This document shows, in pieces, positions 1 to 7,796 of a stretch of 29,962 nt of DNA; position 1 is the first letter of the stretch; each line of letters begins with the position of its first letter. Location of the stretch: contig CAMQHT010000028.1 of NCBI GenBank assembly GCA_947001705.1, positions 1-29,962 of the forward strand, read 5' to 3'. The DNA comes from an uncultured Collinsella sp. Its GTDB lineage: Bacteria; Actinomycetota; Coriobacteriia; Coriobacteriales; Coriobacteriaceae. The notes under the pieces are model-generated. The model was given only the letters and a program-made list of their open reading frames with translations. It made no database searches and was not told the origin of the DNA. The translations under genes were made by a program, and so were the position numbers.

Positions 1-53
<53 letters not shown>

Positions 54-167
54 CCTCTTGCATAAAGCTCTGCTGAGGTTTGAAATTAGCTCGCTATGTA
101 AATAAAGAAACCTTAATTCCCAATACTTCAAATTCTGAAATTAGACAATGCACTTCTTGAGTCTTAA

Positions 168-196
168 TTGCAAATATCGGATTAATTCGAAATAAT
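168..196 (+). promoter_or_regulatory. Putative promoter of the Fic gene
   Basis: TTGCAA (168-173) and AATAAT (191-196) are separated by 17 bases, in an AT-rich stretch 44 bases upstream of the Fic start codon. Chance matches are common in sequence this AT-rich. The rest of 53-239 shows no gene. Confidence 0.35.
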
Positions 197-239
197 GAAA
201 GACGATTAAGCTATTTGATTTCAAAGGGGCGATGAAGCG

Positions 240-1481
240 ATGGCGTACAAGACGCTCGAAAAACTCTTTTATGCAGATTCAAGCTCCGATCGTTATGCTT
301 GCCATGACGAGCTGCTGCGCGAGCGCCTTACTGCCGACGGCACGGTGCGGACTGGAATTCACCTTGAGCATGGTGAACTGTTCGCTTGTGTTCCTTTGAA
401 CCTGTCCGTTGCTAGCGAGCGGATCCTCAGAAAAGAGCGAAAGATTTCCAACCTGTGGAACAGCTTGCCTTATGTGGCTTTGGGGGCCTCGATTCGTTCG
501 CTGGTGCTTGAGGAGGTTGTTTTCAGCAACGAAATGGAGGGTGTGCACAGCACACGGCGCCAGATTGAAGCGGCGCTGGAGTCTGCGGAGGATGCCGCGG
601 TCGAACTTTGCGGTGCCGCCGAAAAGGAGCACACTCCTTTTATTGAATTCGCTCGCCTCTACCTTCAGCTGGTGGATGGTTCAAGTCGTCCCGGCAAACC
701 CGAGGATATCCGCGAGATTTTCGATGCCGTCACTAAGGGCGTGCTTGACCCGAAGGACCGTCCGGATGGCAAGATGTTCCGTTTGGGTCCCGTTGTGATT
801 GAGAACAGTCGGGGCAAGATTCTCCATCAGGGTGTTTCCTCGGAGCCCGAAATCATTGACCTCCTTGACAAGATGATAGAGTTGGGCAATCGCGAAGATG
901 TCCCAAGCCTCTATGCAGCCTCAATCTGCCATTTTCTCTTTGAGTACATTCACCCCTTCTATGACGGTAACGGAAGAACGGGGAGATATCTTCTCGCGTT
1001 GAGCCTGAACGAGACGTTGTCGCAGCCTACGGTGTTGTCGCTCTCCAGGACGATTGCTGAGAATAAAACCGCATATTACAAGGCGTTTGACGTGGTGGAG
1101 AGGCCCCTTAATGGTAGCGAGGCTACTCCGTTTGTTGCAATGATTCTTGATTTGGTCGAGCAAGCGCAAGATGCCGTTCTGAGTGATTTGGCCGAAAAGC
1201 GCGTACAACTCGATGATCTTAAGCGGGCGATCGATGAGCTCGACGATACGTTTACCGAAAGGGCAAAAGATATTCTGTTTTATGCGGCACAGATGCATAT
1301 CTTCGGTGCCTTTGGCGAATCTACGCTTGATGGTGTGTCGGGCTATCTCGATGTGACAAAACCGACAGCGAGTAGGTCATTGTCGAGCCTAATCGCTGCC
1401 GGATATTTAGAAAAGGTGTCCGCAAGGCCGCTCGTGTGCAAGATGACGGTGGCGGGACTTAATCTGCTCGGGCTAGAGTGA
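240..1481 (+). CDS. Fic-domain protein (class II, putative protein AMPylase)
   Basis: This 413-residue protein has the complete Fic active-site motif HPFYDGNGRTGR at residues 238-249. It contains the catalytic His238 and the Asn/Arg residues that hold the nucleotide phosphates. SNEMEG at residues 96-101 fits the inhibitory-helix consensus (S/T)xxxE(G/N). Because it lies before the core, this is a class II Fic protein that carries its own inhibitor. Fic enzymes usually move AMP from ATP to a hydroxyl on a target protein; the target here is unknown. The last ~80 residues look like a winged-helix DNA-binding module, the usual layout of stand-alone Fic/DOC-like proteins. The ATG at 240 is preceded by AAAGGGG at 223-229. 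The gene is convergent with the accessory operon to its right and shares its low GC. A mobile accessory origin is inference. Confidence 0.93.
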   Translation: MAYKTLEKLFYADSSSDRYACHDELLRERLTADGTVRTGIHLEHGELFACVPLNLSVASERILRKERKISNLWNSLPYVALGASIRSLVLEEVVFSNEMEGVHSTRRQIEAALESAEDAAVELCGAAEKEHTPFIEFARLYLQLVDGSSRPGKPEDIREIFDAVTKGVLDPKDRPDGKMFRLGPVVIENSRGKILHQGVSSEPEIIDLLDKMIELGNREDVPSLYAASICHFLFEYIHPFYDGNGRTGRYLLALSLNETLSQPTVLSLSRTIAENKTAYYKAFDVVERPLNGSEATPFVAMILDLVEQAQDAVLSDLAEKRVQLDDLKRAIDELDDTFTERAKDILFYAAQMHIFGAFGESTLDGVSGYLDVTKPTASRSLSSLIAAGYLEKVSARPLVCKMTVAGLNLLGLE

Positions 1482-1608
1482 ATATCGGTTATCAGACAAA
1501 TGAACACTCCGAGCGCTTGCCCGCCATTCCTCCATGGTGTGAAATCGCTCTTATCCCATTGAGGCGCCTTTGAGGTCACCAATGGACTGTTGCGGCGAGC
1601 GGTGAAAG

Positions 1609-3081
1609 CTATGATTCAATTTCGTTTGACACGTACGCCAGGAGTTCATCGTCTAAGGCCTTCAGAGAGTTCTTGATTTCCCGCCTGCGCTCGCGAGCCT
1701 GTTCGATTTTTGCATCACATTCTCGTTTTGCCTTGAATTCGAACGGGCTGAAAAAGGAACGTTTGCTCTTAAGCTCTCGAAGTTCTTTCCCCAAACGGTC
1801 AAATTCATCTTCGAGCGCTTGTTTTTGCGACTTTTTAATAGGATTATCTAACCAATATTTGGCTTGGAGTTCTGCTTCTTTTTCAGCGCGCTCACGTTCC
1901 TTCTTCTTCTCGGGGTCGTATTCGTCACGCTTTGCCATGTCCTCTTTGAGGCGTTCCTTTCGTAACGTGATCGACTCGGCATTTAGTGAAAAGCCTTCCT
2001 TCACGCTATTTGATACATATGCGCCGTGGGCTCTCGTATAGGTTTTATGTCCAATGTTCAACTCTTCAATTACACATAAGTTTGACCACACATTGAACAA
2101 TAGCTCGGGTGCCAAGATAAGACCTGTAATCGAATGGCCCTCAGTCTCTGTCTCTAAGAATTTAATCGCGGTTCTCAACGCTAATTCATATCGAATGTAT
2201 ACGAGCGTGCACATGTCGAAAGCGTCCTCTTCTGCGGACTGGTCGACGCCGCTGCCGTCAAGATAGTAATCAAAAATGTTGTTGTTTTCCCACTTGTCTC
2301 GCCATTTGGTCACACCGTCTACTACAGAACTGTTGATGATGCTTGCTGCTGTAAAATACATCCGTGGTATCTCTCCAGTAAAGAGGTACTTCTCCATGTC
2401 TGTATCATTTAAAGCGTGGCGTTGACCGTCAGAAATATCCGGAGAGTTGAGCCTTTCTTCCTTTGCTTTACAAAAAGTAAAGGAAAGCTTGCCAATTGCT
2501 GTCCATTGGCTTTTTCTTATTTCGAGATGGGATGCCAGTGTATCTGTAATCAACGCGAGATTATTATCTGATGGTGTGTTGATTATTGGCTCGGCATACA
2601 AAGAGCTGGCTGCTTCGACAATATCATCGAGGTGCAGTTTTAAACTTTTGATAACGCTCCACGCATGAATTAGGCCTTCACAGGTTTTTACTTCATTTGG
2701 AAGCAGCTGAAAGGTTTTGAGAAAACAGTCCGAAGATTCGCGAAGGCGATTGTTTTTAATTGTCAGTTGCCAGTCGATTGCTATTGACTTGATTGCCCAA
2801 GCATCAATGTTGTCTAAATCAATCTCTAACACCTTGTTCGCATATCGTTCGGCTTCGCAGAAGTTTCTAGTTTCGCATGCAGTTTTGGCCAACTTGAGCA
2901 GCCTTTTTGCATCAGCCGTCTTGTCTGTTTTCACCGTGCCTTCGACTTGAACAACGCCTTCGACCATCATTTTCTTTGCGGACTCGAGCGTATATTTCAT
3001 ACCGCAGTTTTGGCAGACGAAGAAATCCCCATCTTTGACGATTTCGGTGCCGCCGCAAAGTTCACATTTCAGGGCTTTCAT
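1609..3081 (-). CDS. Zinc-ribbon protein with helical-repeat (TPR-like) and coiled-coil regions
   Basis: This protein of about 490 residues opens with a four-cysteine zinc ribbon (Cys6, Cys9, Cys23, Cys26). A short linker and an alpha-helical region resembling TPR repeats follow at roughly residues 55-200. A long helical middle leads into a highly charged Lys/Glu/Arg coiled coil at roughly residues 385-475. No catalytic motif is visible. I chose ATG 3081 because AAAGAGGT lies just upstream and the resulting gap after the previous gene is 4 bases. An upstream in-frame ATG at 3123 lies inside that gene and lacks this support. It is the last gene of the five-gene operon. Proteins of this shape are usually annotated as zinc-finger hypothetical proteins in gut bacteria. 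An adaptor role is inference. Confidence 0.75.
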   Translation of the reverse strand: MKALKCELCGGTEIVKDGDFFVCQNCGMKYTLESAKKMMVEGVVQVEGTVKTDKTADAKRLLKLAKTACETRNFCEAERYANKVLEIDLDNIDAWAIKSIAIDWQLTIKNNRLRESSDCFLKTFQLLPNEVKTCEGLIHAWSVIKSLKLHLDDIVEAASSLYAEPIINTPSDNNLALITDTLASHLEIRKSQWTAIGKLSFTFCKAKEERLNSPDISDGQRHALNDTDMEKYLFTGEIPRMYFTAASIINSSVVDGVTKWRDKWENNNIFDYYLDGSGVDQSAEEDAFDMCTLVYIRYELALRTAIKFLETETEGHSITGLILAPELLFNVWSNLCVIEELNIGHKTYTRAHGAYVSNSVKEGFSLNAESITLRKERLKEDMAKRDEYDPEKKKERERAEKEAELQAKYWLDNPIKKSQKQALEDEFDRLGKELRELKSKRSFFSPFEFKAKRECDAKIEQARERRREIKNSLKALDDELLAYVSNEIES

Positions 3082-3085
3082 GAAG

Positions 3086-3694
3086 CTAGACCTCTTTCTT
3101 TTCAACGATATATATCCATGCAAGAAGCGTTTCTTTGCGAATGAGAATCCGGGCAGTAATTCTTTTGCCGTCGCGATCTTCGATTAGCACTAAACCGGTT
3201 GGAAACAGATACGTCTGTCCGTGTGCAATCCCATTTCGTAGATGGCGAAATAGGCACTGCATTCTGTTTTCATCACCGCTGCGGCGCTCGATGGAGTTGT
3301 CCTCTCGGAGCGTTAGTTTGACATCTTTGTGTAGAACCGCTCTTGGGTGTTCGGCGCATATTTCTTTATCTAGGGCCATGTTCTCCAGAGTTCCATCAAT
3401 GGTCTGGCTTCCTATGAAAATGAAAGAGGTTATCCCGGACGCCTTTAATAGCTTTCTCTCTAGTATCTTGATGGAGGGTCCGTTCCAACCTAATGACGTC
3501 AACGTCCGCTGCGTCGACAAAGCGGTCTTATCTTTTGCGATGGGTGCTTGCAAAACGTAGAACCGAAATAGCTCTGACAGCTCGTCTGGCGTAAAGCAAT
3601 CTGATAGAGGGGCTCGATAACCTTCGAGTTTGAATTTAGTGCTGTCGCAGGCGTGTTGATAGTTTTCATTGACGTGTGATTTATTGGTTCCCAT
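3086..3694 (-). CDS. Small protein with HEPN-like Rx4H motif, putative RNase
   Basis: This 202-residue protein is not recognised over its full length. Near its C-terminus it carries LFRHLRNGIAHG, with Arg153 and His158 spaced as Rx4H. That pattern and its sequence context (LRN..AHG on a helix) are typical of HEPN domains, several of which are metal-independent RNases in toxin-antitoxin and phage-defence systems. The N-terminal half is predicted helical with no other clear motif. The start is ATG 3694, preceded by AGAGGAAG, and lies 12 bases after the membrane-protein gene. The HEPN call rests on one motif and its local context. Some HEPN proteins are catalytically dead or only bind nucleotides, so activity is inference. 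Confidence 0.6.
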   Translation of the reverse strand: MGTNKSHVNENYQHACDSTKFKLEGYRAPLSDCFTPDELSELFRFYVLQAPIAKDKTALSTQRTLTSLGWNGPSIKILERKLLKASGITSFIFIGSQTIDGTLENMALDKEICAEHPRAVLHKDVKLTLREDNSIERRSGDENRMQCLFRHLRNGIAHGQTYLFPTGLVLIEDRDGKRITARILIRKETLLAWIYIVEKKEV

Positions 3695-3706
3695 ACCCGG
3701 CTTCCT

Positions 3707-4372
3707 CTAGAGCTTATTTATGATTTCCTGCTGACGGATATATGCTTTTAGTTGCTTACAAGTATCTTGGGTGTCGGGGAGCGAATTTGCTTTTACCGCT
3801 TTGTCGAGATTTTCGATAGCGATAGGTATCAAATTTGAAAGGGGCCGGTTTTCCGTTTTATCTGAAACGGGGTTTGCGTAGCGCATAGTTTCCAGAACGT
3901 CTGCGATTGCCGGTTTCAGATCGCTAGGTGCTTCTTCTAGGAGCAGTTCGAGTTTGATTTTGTTTGATTTCATTGAATTGGTAAGTGTCGAGACATGTTC
4001 CTCGACATCTGAGGTTTGACTCTCGGATGCATTTGCTACACACAGCGTAATTACTGACGTGCCAAGTAAAAGGATGCTGAAACCCGAAAGAACGGACAAC
4101 GCATCGGTCTTTAGCGCTGCTCCGAAAAGAACTAGGGTCAGCTGGATTGCAAATGAAGCCCCCATGAGGACTGTCTTGGAAATACCAAGCAGCTTTAGTT
4201 TCTTTGCGGGGTCATGAAGGAGGACTGCGACCAACAAGGAGAGCGCAACCAAAGAGAATGCGCTCTCAATCCAAAAAGTGGTTGAGGGTCCAAATAAAAG
4301 TATTGTCACGCTTTCGATAACTATGAAGAGGGCTACGGGGATTGCTGCAATATATGCCTGTGTGTTCTTCAT
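3707..4372 (-). CDS. Membrane protein with four predicted TM helices
   Basis: This protein of about 221 residues has four hydrophobic segments in its first ~125 residues, at roughly 7-28, 32-53, 68-88 and 92-114. A soluble, mostly helical C-terminal domain of about 100 residues follows. I recognise no family or catalytic motif. The start is ATG 4372, which shares its A with the TAA stop of the SPFH gene (TAATG), an arrangement that usually means translational coupling. A longer reading from 4435 would overlap the upstream gene heavily and is unlikely. Its position next to an SPFH gene suggests the two proteins act together at the membrane. That is inferred from context only. Confidence 0.7.
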   Translation of the reverse strand: MKNTQAYIAAIPVALFIVIESVTILLFGPSTTFWIESAFSLVALSLLVAVLLHDPAKKLKLLGISKTVLMGASFAIQLTLVLFGAALKTDALSVLSGFSILLLGTSVITLCVANASESQTSDVEEHVSTLTNSMKSNKIKLELLLEEAPSDLKPAIADVLETMRYANPVSDKTENRPLSNLIPIAIENLDKAVKANSLPDTQDTCKQLKAYIRQQEIINKL

Positions 4373-5478
4373 TACGACCTCCGTGCTCCGCACTCGGGAC
4401 AGAACTTCTCGGTTCCAGAGAAGCGATATCCACACTCGGAGCAGAACTTTGCAGCACTTTGCTGCGAATTGGTATCCGCAGGGATGGGCTGCGTCGCGGA
4501 CGTGCCGGTCGCTTGTGAGAGTGCATCGGTCATAACTGACCCCATGGTTCCGCCGACACCGGCCATTACGCCCAGGCCAATTCCCATGTTTGCGTATTCG
4601 CCAGTCGCTTCGTTTTGGGCCATCTTTTCGGCAACATCGAAGCTGCGTTCCTGTTGATAGGTATAGCCCTCGATTTGCCGTTTTTCTGCGCGTGCTTTTG
4701 CGGAGATTACGGTGCGCTGCGCCGCAGTTTCTTGTTCGATAATGCTGACCTGTCGTTTTATCTGTGCTTCGCGCACGTCGGCATATTGCTTGAAATGGAG
4801 GTCCTTAAACTTCTCGTATACCGGATCACCTTCGGGTTTGACGATCGCGGTGACCAGCATTTGCGTTAATGAGAGGCCGTATGCGGCAAAGTCGGGAAGC
4901 AGCTTGTTCTTAAGCGAGTCGGATAACTCTTCAAGGTGTGCATCAAGTTCGAAAATGGAGAGTTTTTGTTCGGTAATTACTTGTGCAAGATGAGTTTTTA
5001 TTCGAGTTTGCAGGAAAGCTTTGAAATAACTGATCAGCTTGTCCTGGGAGAGCAAAGCTTCGGTTCCAACAAGCTTGAGAAGGAGCCTGCGGGGCTCTTT
5101 TACAGCAAGAGCCATCTCTCCGGACGCCCCGAGCGAGAGCGGAAATCCATAAGTCGGTTCCATGAACTGAATCCTGGAATTGGTTCCCCAGCGGATGCCC
5201 ATCTGCTCGATGAGGTTAACAAAGTAGACCTCTGAGTGAAACGGGCTGACACCACCGGTCGTTATCTTCGAAATGCCGTTCAGTAACGGTAGATTTTGAG
5301 TCTCAAGTTCATGCCTGCCTGGTCCAAACGAATCCAGGGCCTGTCCATTAAGGAAGAAAATTGCTTCTTGGGTCTCGTGAACAATGAGTTGCGAGCCCGT
5401 ATTGAAGTCTTCTGAGGGGTGTTTCCAGATAAAAGATTGGTTGTTGCCCTCATATTTGATGACATCCGTGATGCTCAT
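4372..5478 (-). CDS. SPFH-domain / virion-core-like protein (YdjI type) with C-terminal zinc ribbon
   Basis: This 368-residue protein resembles the YdjI-like 'virion core protein' branch of the SPFH (stomatin/flotillin) family. A beta-rich SPFH domain covers roughly residues 15-210. A charged coiled coil (about 225-285) follows, then a glycine-rich helix. A four-cysteine zinc ribbon ends the protein (Cys346, Cys349, Cys360, Cys363). SPFH proteins oligomerise at membranes and organise partner proteins. Bacillus subtilis YdjI sits in a membrane-stress operon with a zinc-ribbon protein and a membrane protein, which parallels this neighbourhood. I chose ATG 5478 because AAGGTG lies 5-6 bases upstream; a GTG two codons earlier overlaps that site. 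It is coupled to the next gene by TAATG. Confidence 0.82.
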   Translation of the reverse strand: MSITDVIKYEGNNQSFIWKHPSEDFNTGSQLIVHETQEAIFFLNGQALDSFGPGRHELETQNLPLLNGISKITTGGVSPFHSEVYFVNLIEQMGIRWGTNSRIQFMEPTYGFPLSLGASGEMALAVKEPRRLLLKLVGTEALLSQDKLISYFKAFLQTRIKTHLAQVITEQKLSIFELDAHLEELSDSLKNKLLPDFAAYGLSLTQMLVTAIVKPEGDPVYEKFKDLHFKQYADVREAQIKRQVSIIEQETAAQRTVISAKARAEKRQIEGYTYQQERSFDVAEKMAQNEATGEYANMGIGLGVMAGVGGTMGSVMTDALSQATGTSATQPIPADTNSQQSAAKFCSECGYRFSGTEKFCPECGARRS

Positions 5479-5497
5479 AGTCACCTTGTTTCCATGG

Positions 5498-6430
5498 TTA
5501 GTAATGTTGATTTGCTAAGATAGCCGTCGTTGCTACGACGGCAAAAGTGGTGCTGAGACCCAGGCGCAGGATGTCGCCGGGGTACAGCCGGGCGGGTGCT
5601 CCGGTGCTGATGTCGAGTTCGTTGTTGTCGGCTGTTCGAATCAGATACGTGCCGTTGGTCGAACCGAGGTCTTGTGCGTACCAAGCATTGTTCTCGGCGA
5701 AGATACGGAGATGTCTGGCGGAGACATCCAGCCCAACATCGGTGACAGCGCCGTCTTCGAGTGCGAGCGCTCCGATGGTGGTGCCCATGGCAGAAGGCTC
5801 AATGACATAAGGGCCGCCGATGACGAGTTCGTTATCGATCCTGATAAGGCCGATCGCATGTTCGGTGCCCGTTTGTTTTAAATCGCATGGACAGAAAGAA
5901 ATACTTGAGGGGGTAAACGACCTGACATTCTCTGCGAATTCAAAGCGGTTCCTGATGTACGCGATAGCACGGGCCGGATCGCACCAACAGGCGGTCGAAA
6001 CAACGAGCGCGATTGAGATAAGAGCCCTGTCATTTTTGTCTGGCTGGCAGCTGACGAGGCGCGAGGCGGCGTTCCGGTAAAGGAACCCATTGCGCCCACA
6101 GGCACTGAGCGCTTGAGCCATCGCGTCAGTTGCTGCCGCAATCATGGTATAGATGTCGGCGTTCGAATACCCTTTTTCCTGTAGCTTGTGCAGGATTTGA
6201 TTCGATGCGCAGGACCAGTCGGTAAAGTAGCGATCTTCTAGGGAGCCCGGCTGCGAGTGCACAATCGTGCGCGAAAGCCAGCTGGTGTCCTGTGCCATTT
6301 GGGCGGTAGGCTGTCCATTTGTTAACGGCAGATCGGATAGTAACAGTTCAGCAAGTGCGCGATGGCTCAGGGTAAATGAAGTCTTGAACAGGGAGAACAT
6401 GACCTCGAGCGGTGTTTGCCGTCTTGGCAT
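5498..6430 (-). CDS. FHA-domain protein, first gene of accessory operon
   Basis: This 310-residue protein carries a C-terminal forkhead-associated domain (about residues 205-305). Its hallmarks are visible: SARHLRIF, a Trp-containing strand, DLGSTNGT with Gly256-Ser-Thr-Asn259-Gly, then PGDILRLG. FHA domains bind phosphothreonine peptides. The N-terminal ~190 residues are helical, hold several Cys residues and match no family I know. The start is ATG 6430 with AAGGGAGAG upstream, and the SPFH gene begins 19 bases after its stop. No Ser/Thr kinase is encoded in the window, so the phosphorylated partner must lie elsewhere. A phospho-signal input role for the operon is inference. Confidence 0.8.
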   Translation of the reverse strand: MPRRQTPLEVMFSLFKTSFTLSHRALAELLLSDLPLTNGQPTAQMAQDTSWLSRTIVHSQPGSLEDRYFTDWSCASNQILHKLQEKGYSNADIYTMIAAATDAMAQALSACGRNGFLYRNAASRLVSCQPDKNDRALISIALVVSTACWCDPARAIAYIRNRFEFAENVRSFTPSSISFCPCDLKQTGTEHAIGLIRIDNELVIGGPYVIEPSAMGTTIGALALEDGAVTDVGLDVSARHLRIFAENNAWYAQDLGSTNGTYLIRTADNNELDISTGAPARLYPGDILRLGLSTTFAVVATTAILANQHY

Positions 6431-6488
6431 GATACTCTCCCTTCCTTGACCTTATTCGCTAAATAAAGGATAAGGGTGCCACTAGCCG

Positions 6489-6512
6489 ATTTTACTGTGC
6501 AACAAATTGCAC
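6489..6512 (-). promoter_or_regulatory. Putative promoter with palindromic operator for the five-gene operon
   Basis: On the minus strand a TAAAAT -10 box (6494-6489) sits directly downstream of an inverted repeat. The repeat arms are GTGCAA (6497-6502) and TTGCAC (6507-6512) with a 4-base spacer. Transcription would begin near 6482, about 50 bases before the FHA start codon. The -35 match is poor. The palindrome occupies the core-promoter spacer, where a repressor could bind. This is inference from position and symmetry. Confidence 0.4.
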
Positions 6513-6624
6513 GTCGGCGAGCGGTCGTGCTGCCTGATGCGCTTGCTCCAGAATGAGAGCTGGTTATCTTAGGGGTGCTATACGGTCTCGTTTTGATTAG
6601 GATGGCATGACTCAACCGCCCTTC

Positions 6625-6736
6625 GGGAAACTGTGCCCCGGAATGGATAACCAGATTGGGATGTAGTTTCCGCAGTCCCGACCCGTTGCGGAAACGGTGT
6701 CCCAGAATCGGCGTTCGAAACGGGACACAGTTTCCC
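6625..6736. repeat. Cluster of three REP-like intergenic repeat copies
   Basis: Three copies of a GGAAAC-GTG-CCC motif lie in one non-coding gap. Copy A starts GGGAAACTGTGCCCC at 6625 (plus). Copy B is GCGGAAACGGTGTCCC from 6688 (plus). Copy C is GGGACACAGTTTCCC at 6722-6736 (minus). Copies A and B both continue into GAATSGG-like sequence. GTTTCCGCA (6666-6674) and TGCGGAAAC (6687-6695) form a further 9-base inverted repeat. No ORF is present. Apart from the promoter and terminator listed here, I see nothing else in 6431-6832. Confidence 0.55.
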
Positions 6737-6750
6737 TTACAAACAGAACA

Positions 6751-6787
6751 AGGTGCGCTGCCTGCGGTTGATGCAGACAGCGCACCT
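6751..6787 (-). terminator. Stem-loop terminator downstream of the SDR gene
   Basis: AGGTGCGCTG (6751-6760) pairs perfectly with CAGCGCACCT (6778-6787). An inner CTGC/GCAG stem extends it past one mismatch. The hairpin lies about 45 bases beyond the SDR stop codon. The minus-strand tail is only modestly U-rich (TTGTTCTGTTT), and the plus side ends in TTTT, so it may work in both directions. Confidence 0.7.
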
Positions 6788-6832
6788 TTTGCGTTGAGCT
6801 CCGTTGAGGTCCGAAATCGTGGCTTGCGACCT

Positions 6833-7582
6833 TTAGGAGCGGGCGGCTCCGTCGACGGGGAGCACGGCGCCAGTGACGTAGGAGGACATGTCGCTCGCCA
6901 GGAAAACAAAGGCGTTGGCGACATCCTCGGGCTCGCCCATGCGACCCAGCGGAATGGTGGCGATGATGGGCTTGATGACCTCTTCGGGCAGGTTGGCGAC
7001 CATATCGGTCTTGGTCACGCCGGGTGCGACGGCATTGACGCGAATGCCCATGGGGGCGAGCTCGCGCGAGAGCGACTGGACCATACCGTTGACGGCAAAC
7101 TTGGACGTGGGATAGCCAACGCCGGAGGGCTGGCCGTACTTGGCGACCATCGAGCTTGTGGTAGTGATGGTGCCGCCGTGGCCGGCCTCGGTCATAATCT
7201 TGGCGGCAGCCTGGTGGCCGTTAAAGACGGCGACGACGTTGAGGTCCATAACTTTGGCGAACTCCTCAGCCGTGTAGTTGAGCAGCGGCGAGCGCTGGGA
7301 AATTCCGGCGTTGTTGACGACCGTGTCCAAGCCGCCCATGTCGGCTGCAGCCTGGGTAAAGGCCTCGGTCACGGCTTCGAGTGAGGTGAGGTCGCAGGAG
7401 CGGCCCCAGACCTTGGCGTCGGGATAGACGGCTGTCAGCTTCTCAACGGCCGCATCGGCGGTCTCCTGACGCGAGCCAAAGACAGTGACGGCGGCGCCCT
7501 CCTCGATAAAACGGCAGGCGATGGCATAGCCGATACCGCGCGTGCCTCCGGTGATGATTGCTTTCTTGCCCTCGAGCAACAT
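6833..7582 (-). CDS. Short-chain dehydrogenase/reductase (FabG-like)
   Basis: This 249-residue classical SDR has a Rossmann fold. It shows the cofactor motif TGGTRGIG (residues 11-18), NNAG (90-93), Asn115, and the catalytic Ser144, Tyr157 and Lys161 in YPTSK. Ser37-Arg38 at the end of the second strand suggests a preference for NADP(H). The C-terminal pattern PLGRMGEPEDVANAFVFLAS is usual for FabG and hydroxysteroid-dehydrogenase-like enzymes. The substrate cannot be read from the sequence: 3-oxoacyl-ACP, a sugar or a steroid are all possible. I chose ATG 7582 because GAGAGGAAA lies upstream; an ATG six codons earlier lacks such a site. It stands alone between two terminators, downstream of hom. 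Confidence 0.88.
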   Translation of the reverse strand: MLLEGKKAIITGGTRGIGYAIACRFIEEGAAVTVFGSRQETADAAVEKLTAVYPDAKVWGRSCDLTSLEAVTEAFTQAAADMGGLDTVVNNAGISQRSPLLNYTAEEFAKVMDLNVVAVFNGHQAAAKIMTEAGHGGTITTTSSMVAKYGQPSGVGYPTSKFAVNGMVQSLSRELAPMGIRVNAVAPGVTKTDMVANLPEEVIKPIIATIPLGRMGEPEDVANAFVFLASDMSSYVTGAVLPVDGAARS

Positions 7583-7730
7583 GGTATTTCCTCTCATCGC
7601 GGGCGGACATTCGCAGCACAGCGTAGCCGTAACCGGAATCGGCCGTGTTTGCATATCGGTGAACGGTAGCCCGCGTTACCGATGAGCGGCTCGCGCAAAT
7701 GTGTCCTGTCGTTGTGCTTAGGGCAGGAGA

Positions 7731-7766
7731 CAAAAGGGCTCCCATCCCACATCGGACGGGAGCCCT
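7731..7766 (-). terminator. Rho-independent terminator of hom
   Basis: On the minus strand AGGGCTCCC pairs with GGGAGCCCT (arms 7758-7766 and 7735-7743), with extra CC/GG pairing inside the loop. The stem runs straight into TTTT (7734-7731). It lies about 30 bases after the hom stop codon. Confidence 0.85.
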
Positions 7767-7796
7767 CAAAGCGCGTATTGCTAGGCGAGCGTTGGG

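Noticed and set aside
1482..1608. Gap between the convergent Fic gene and accessory operon, searched for a terminator
   Set aside because: No stem followed by a T-run was found on either strand.
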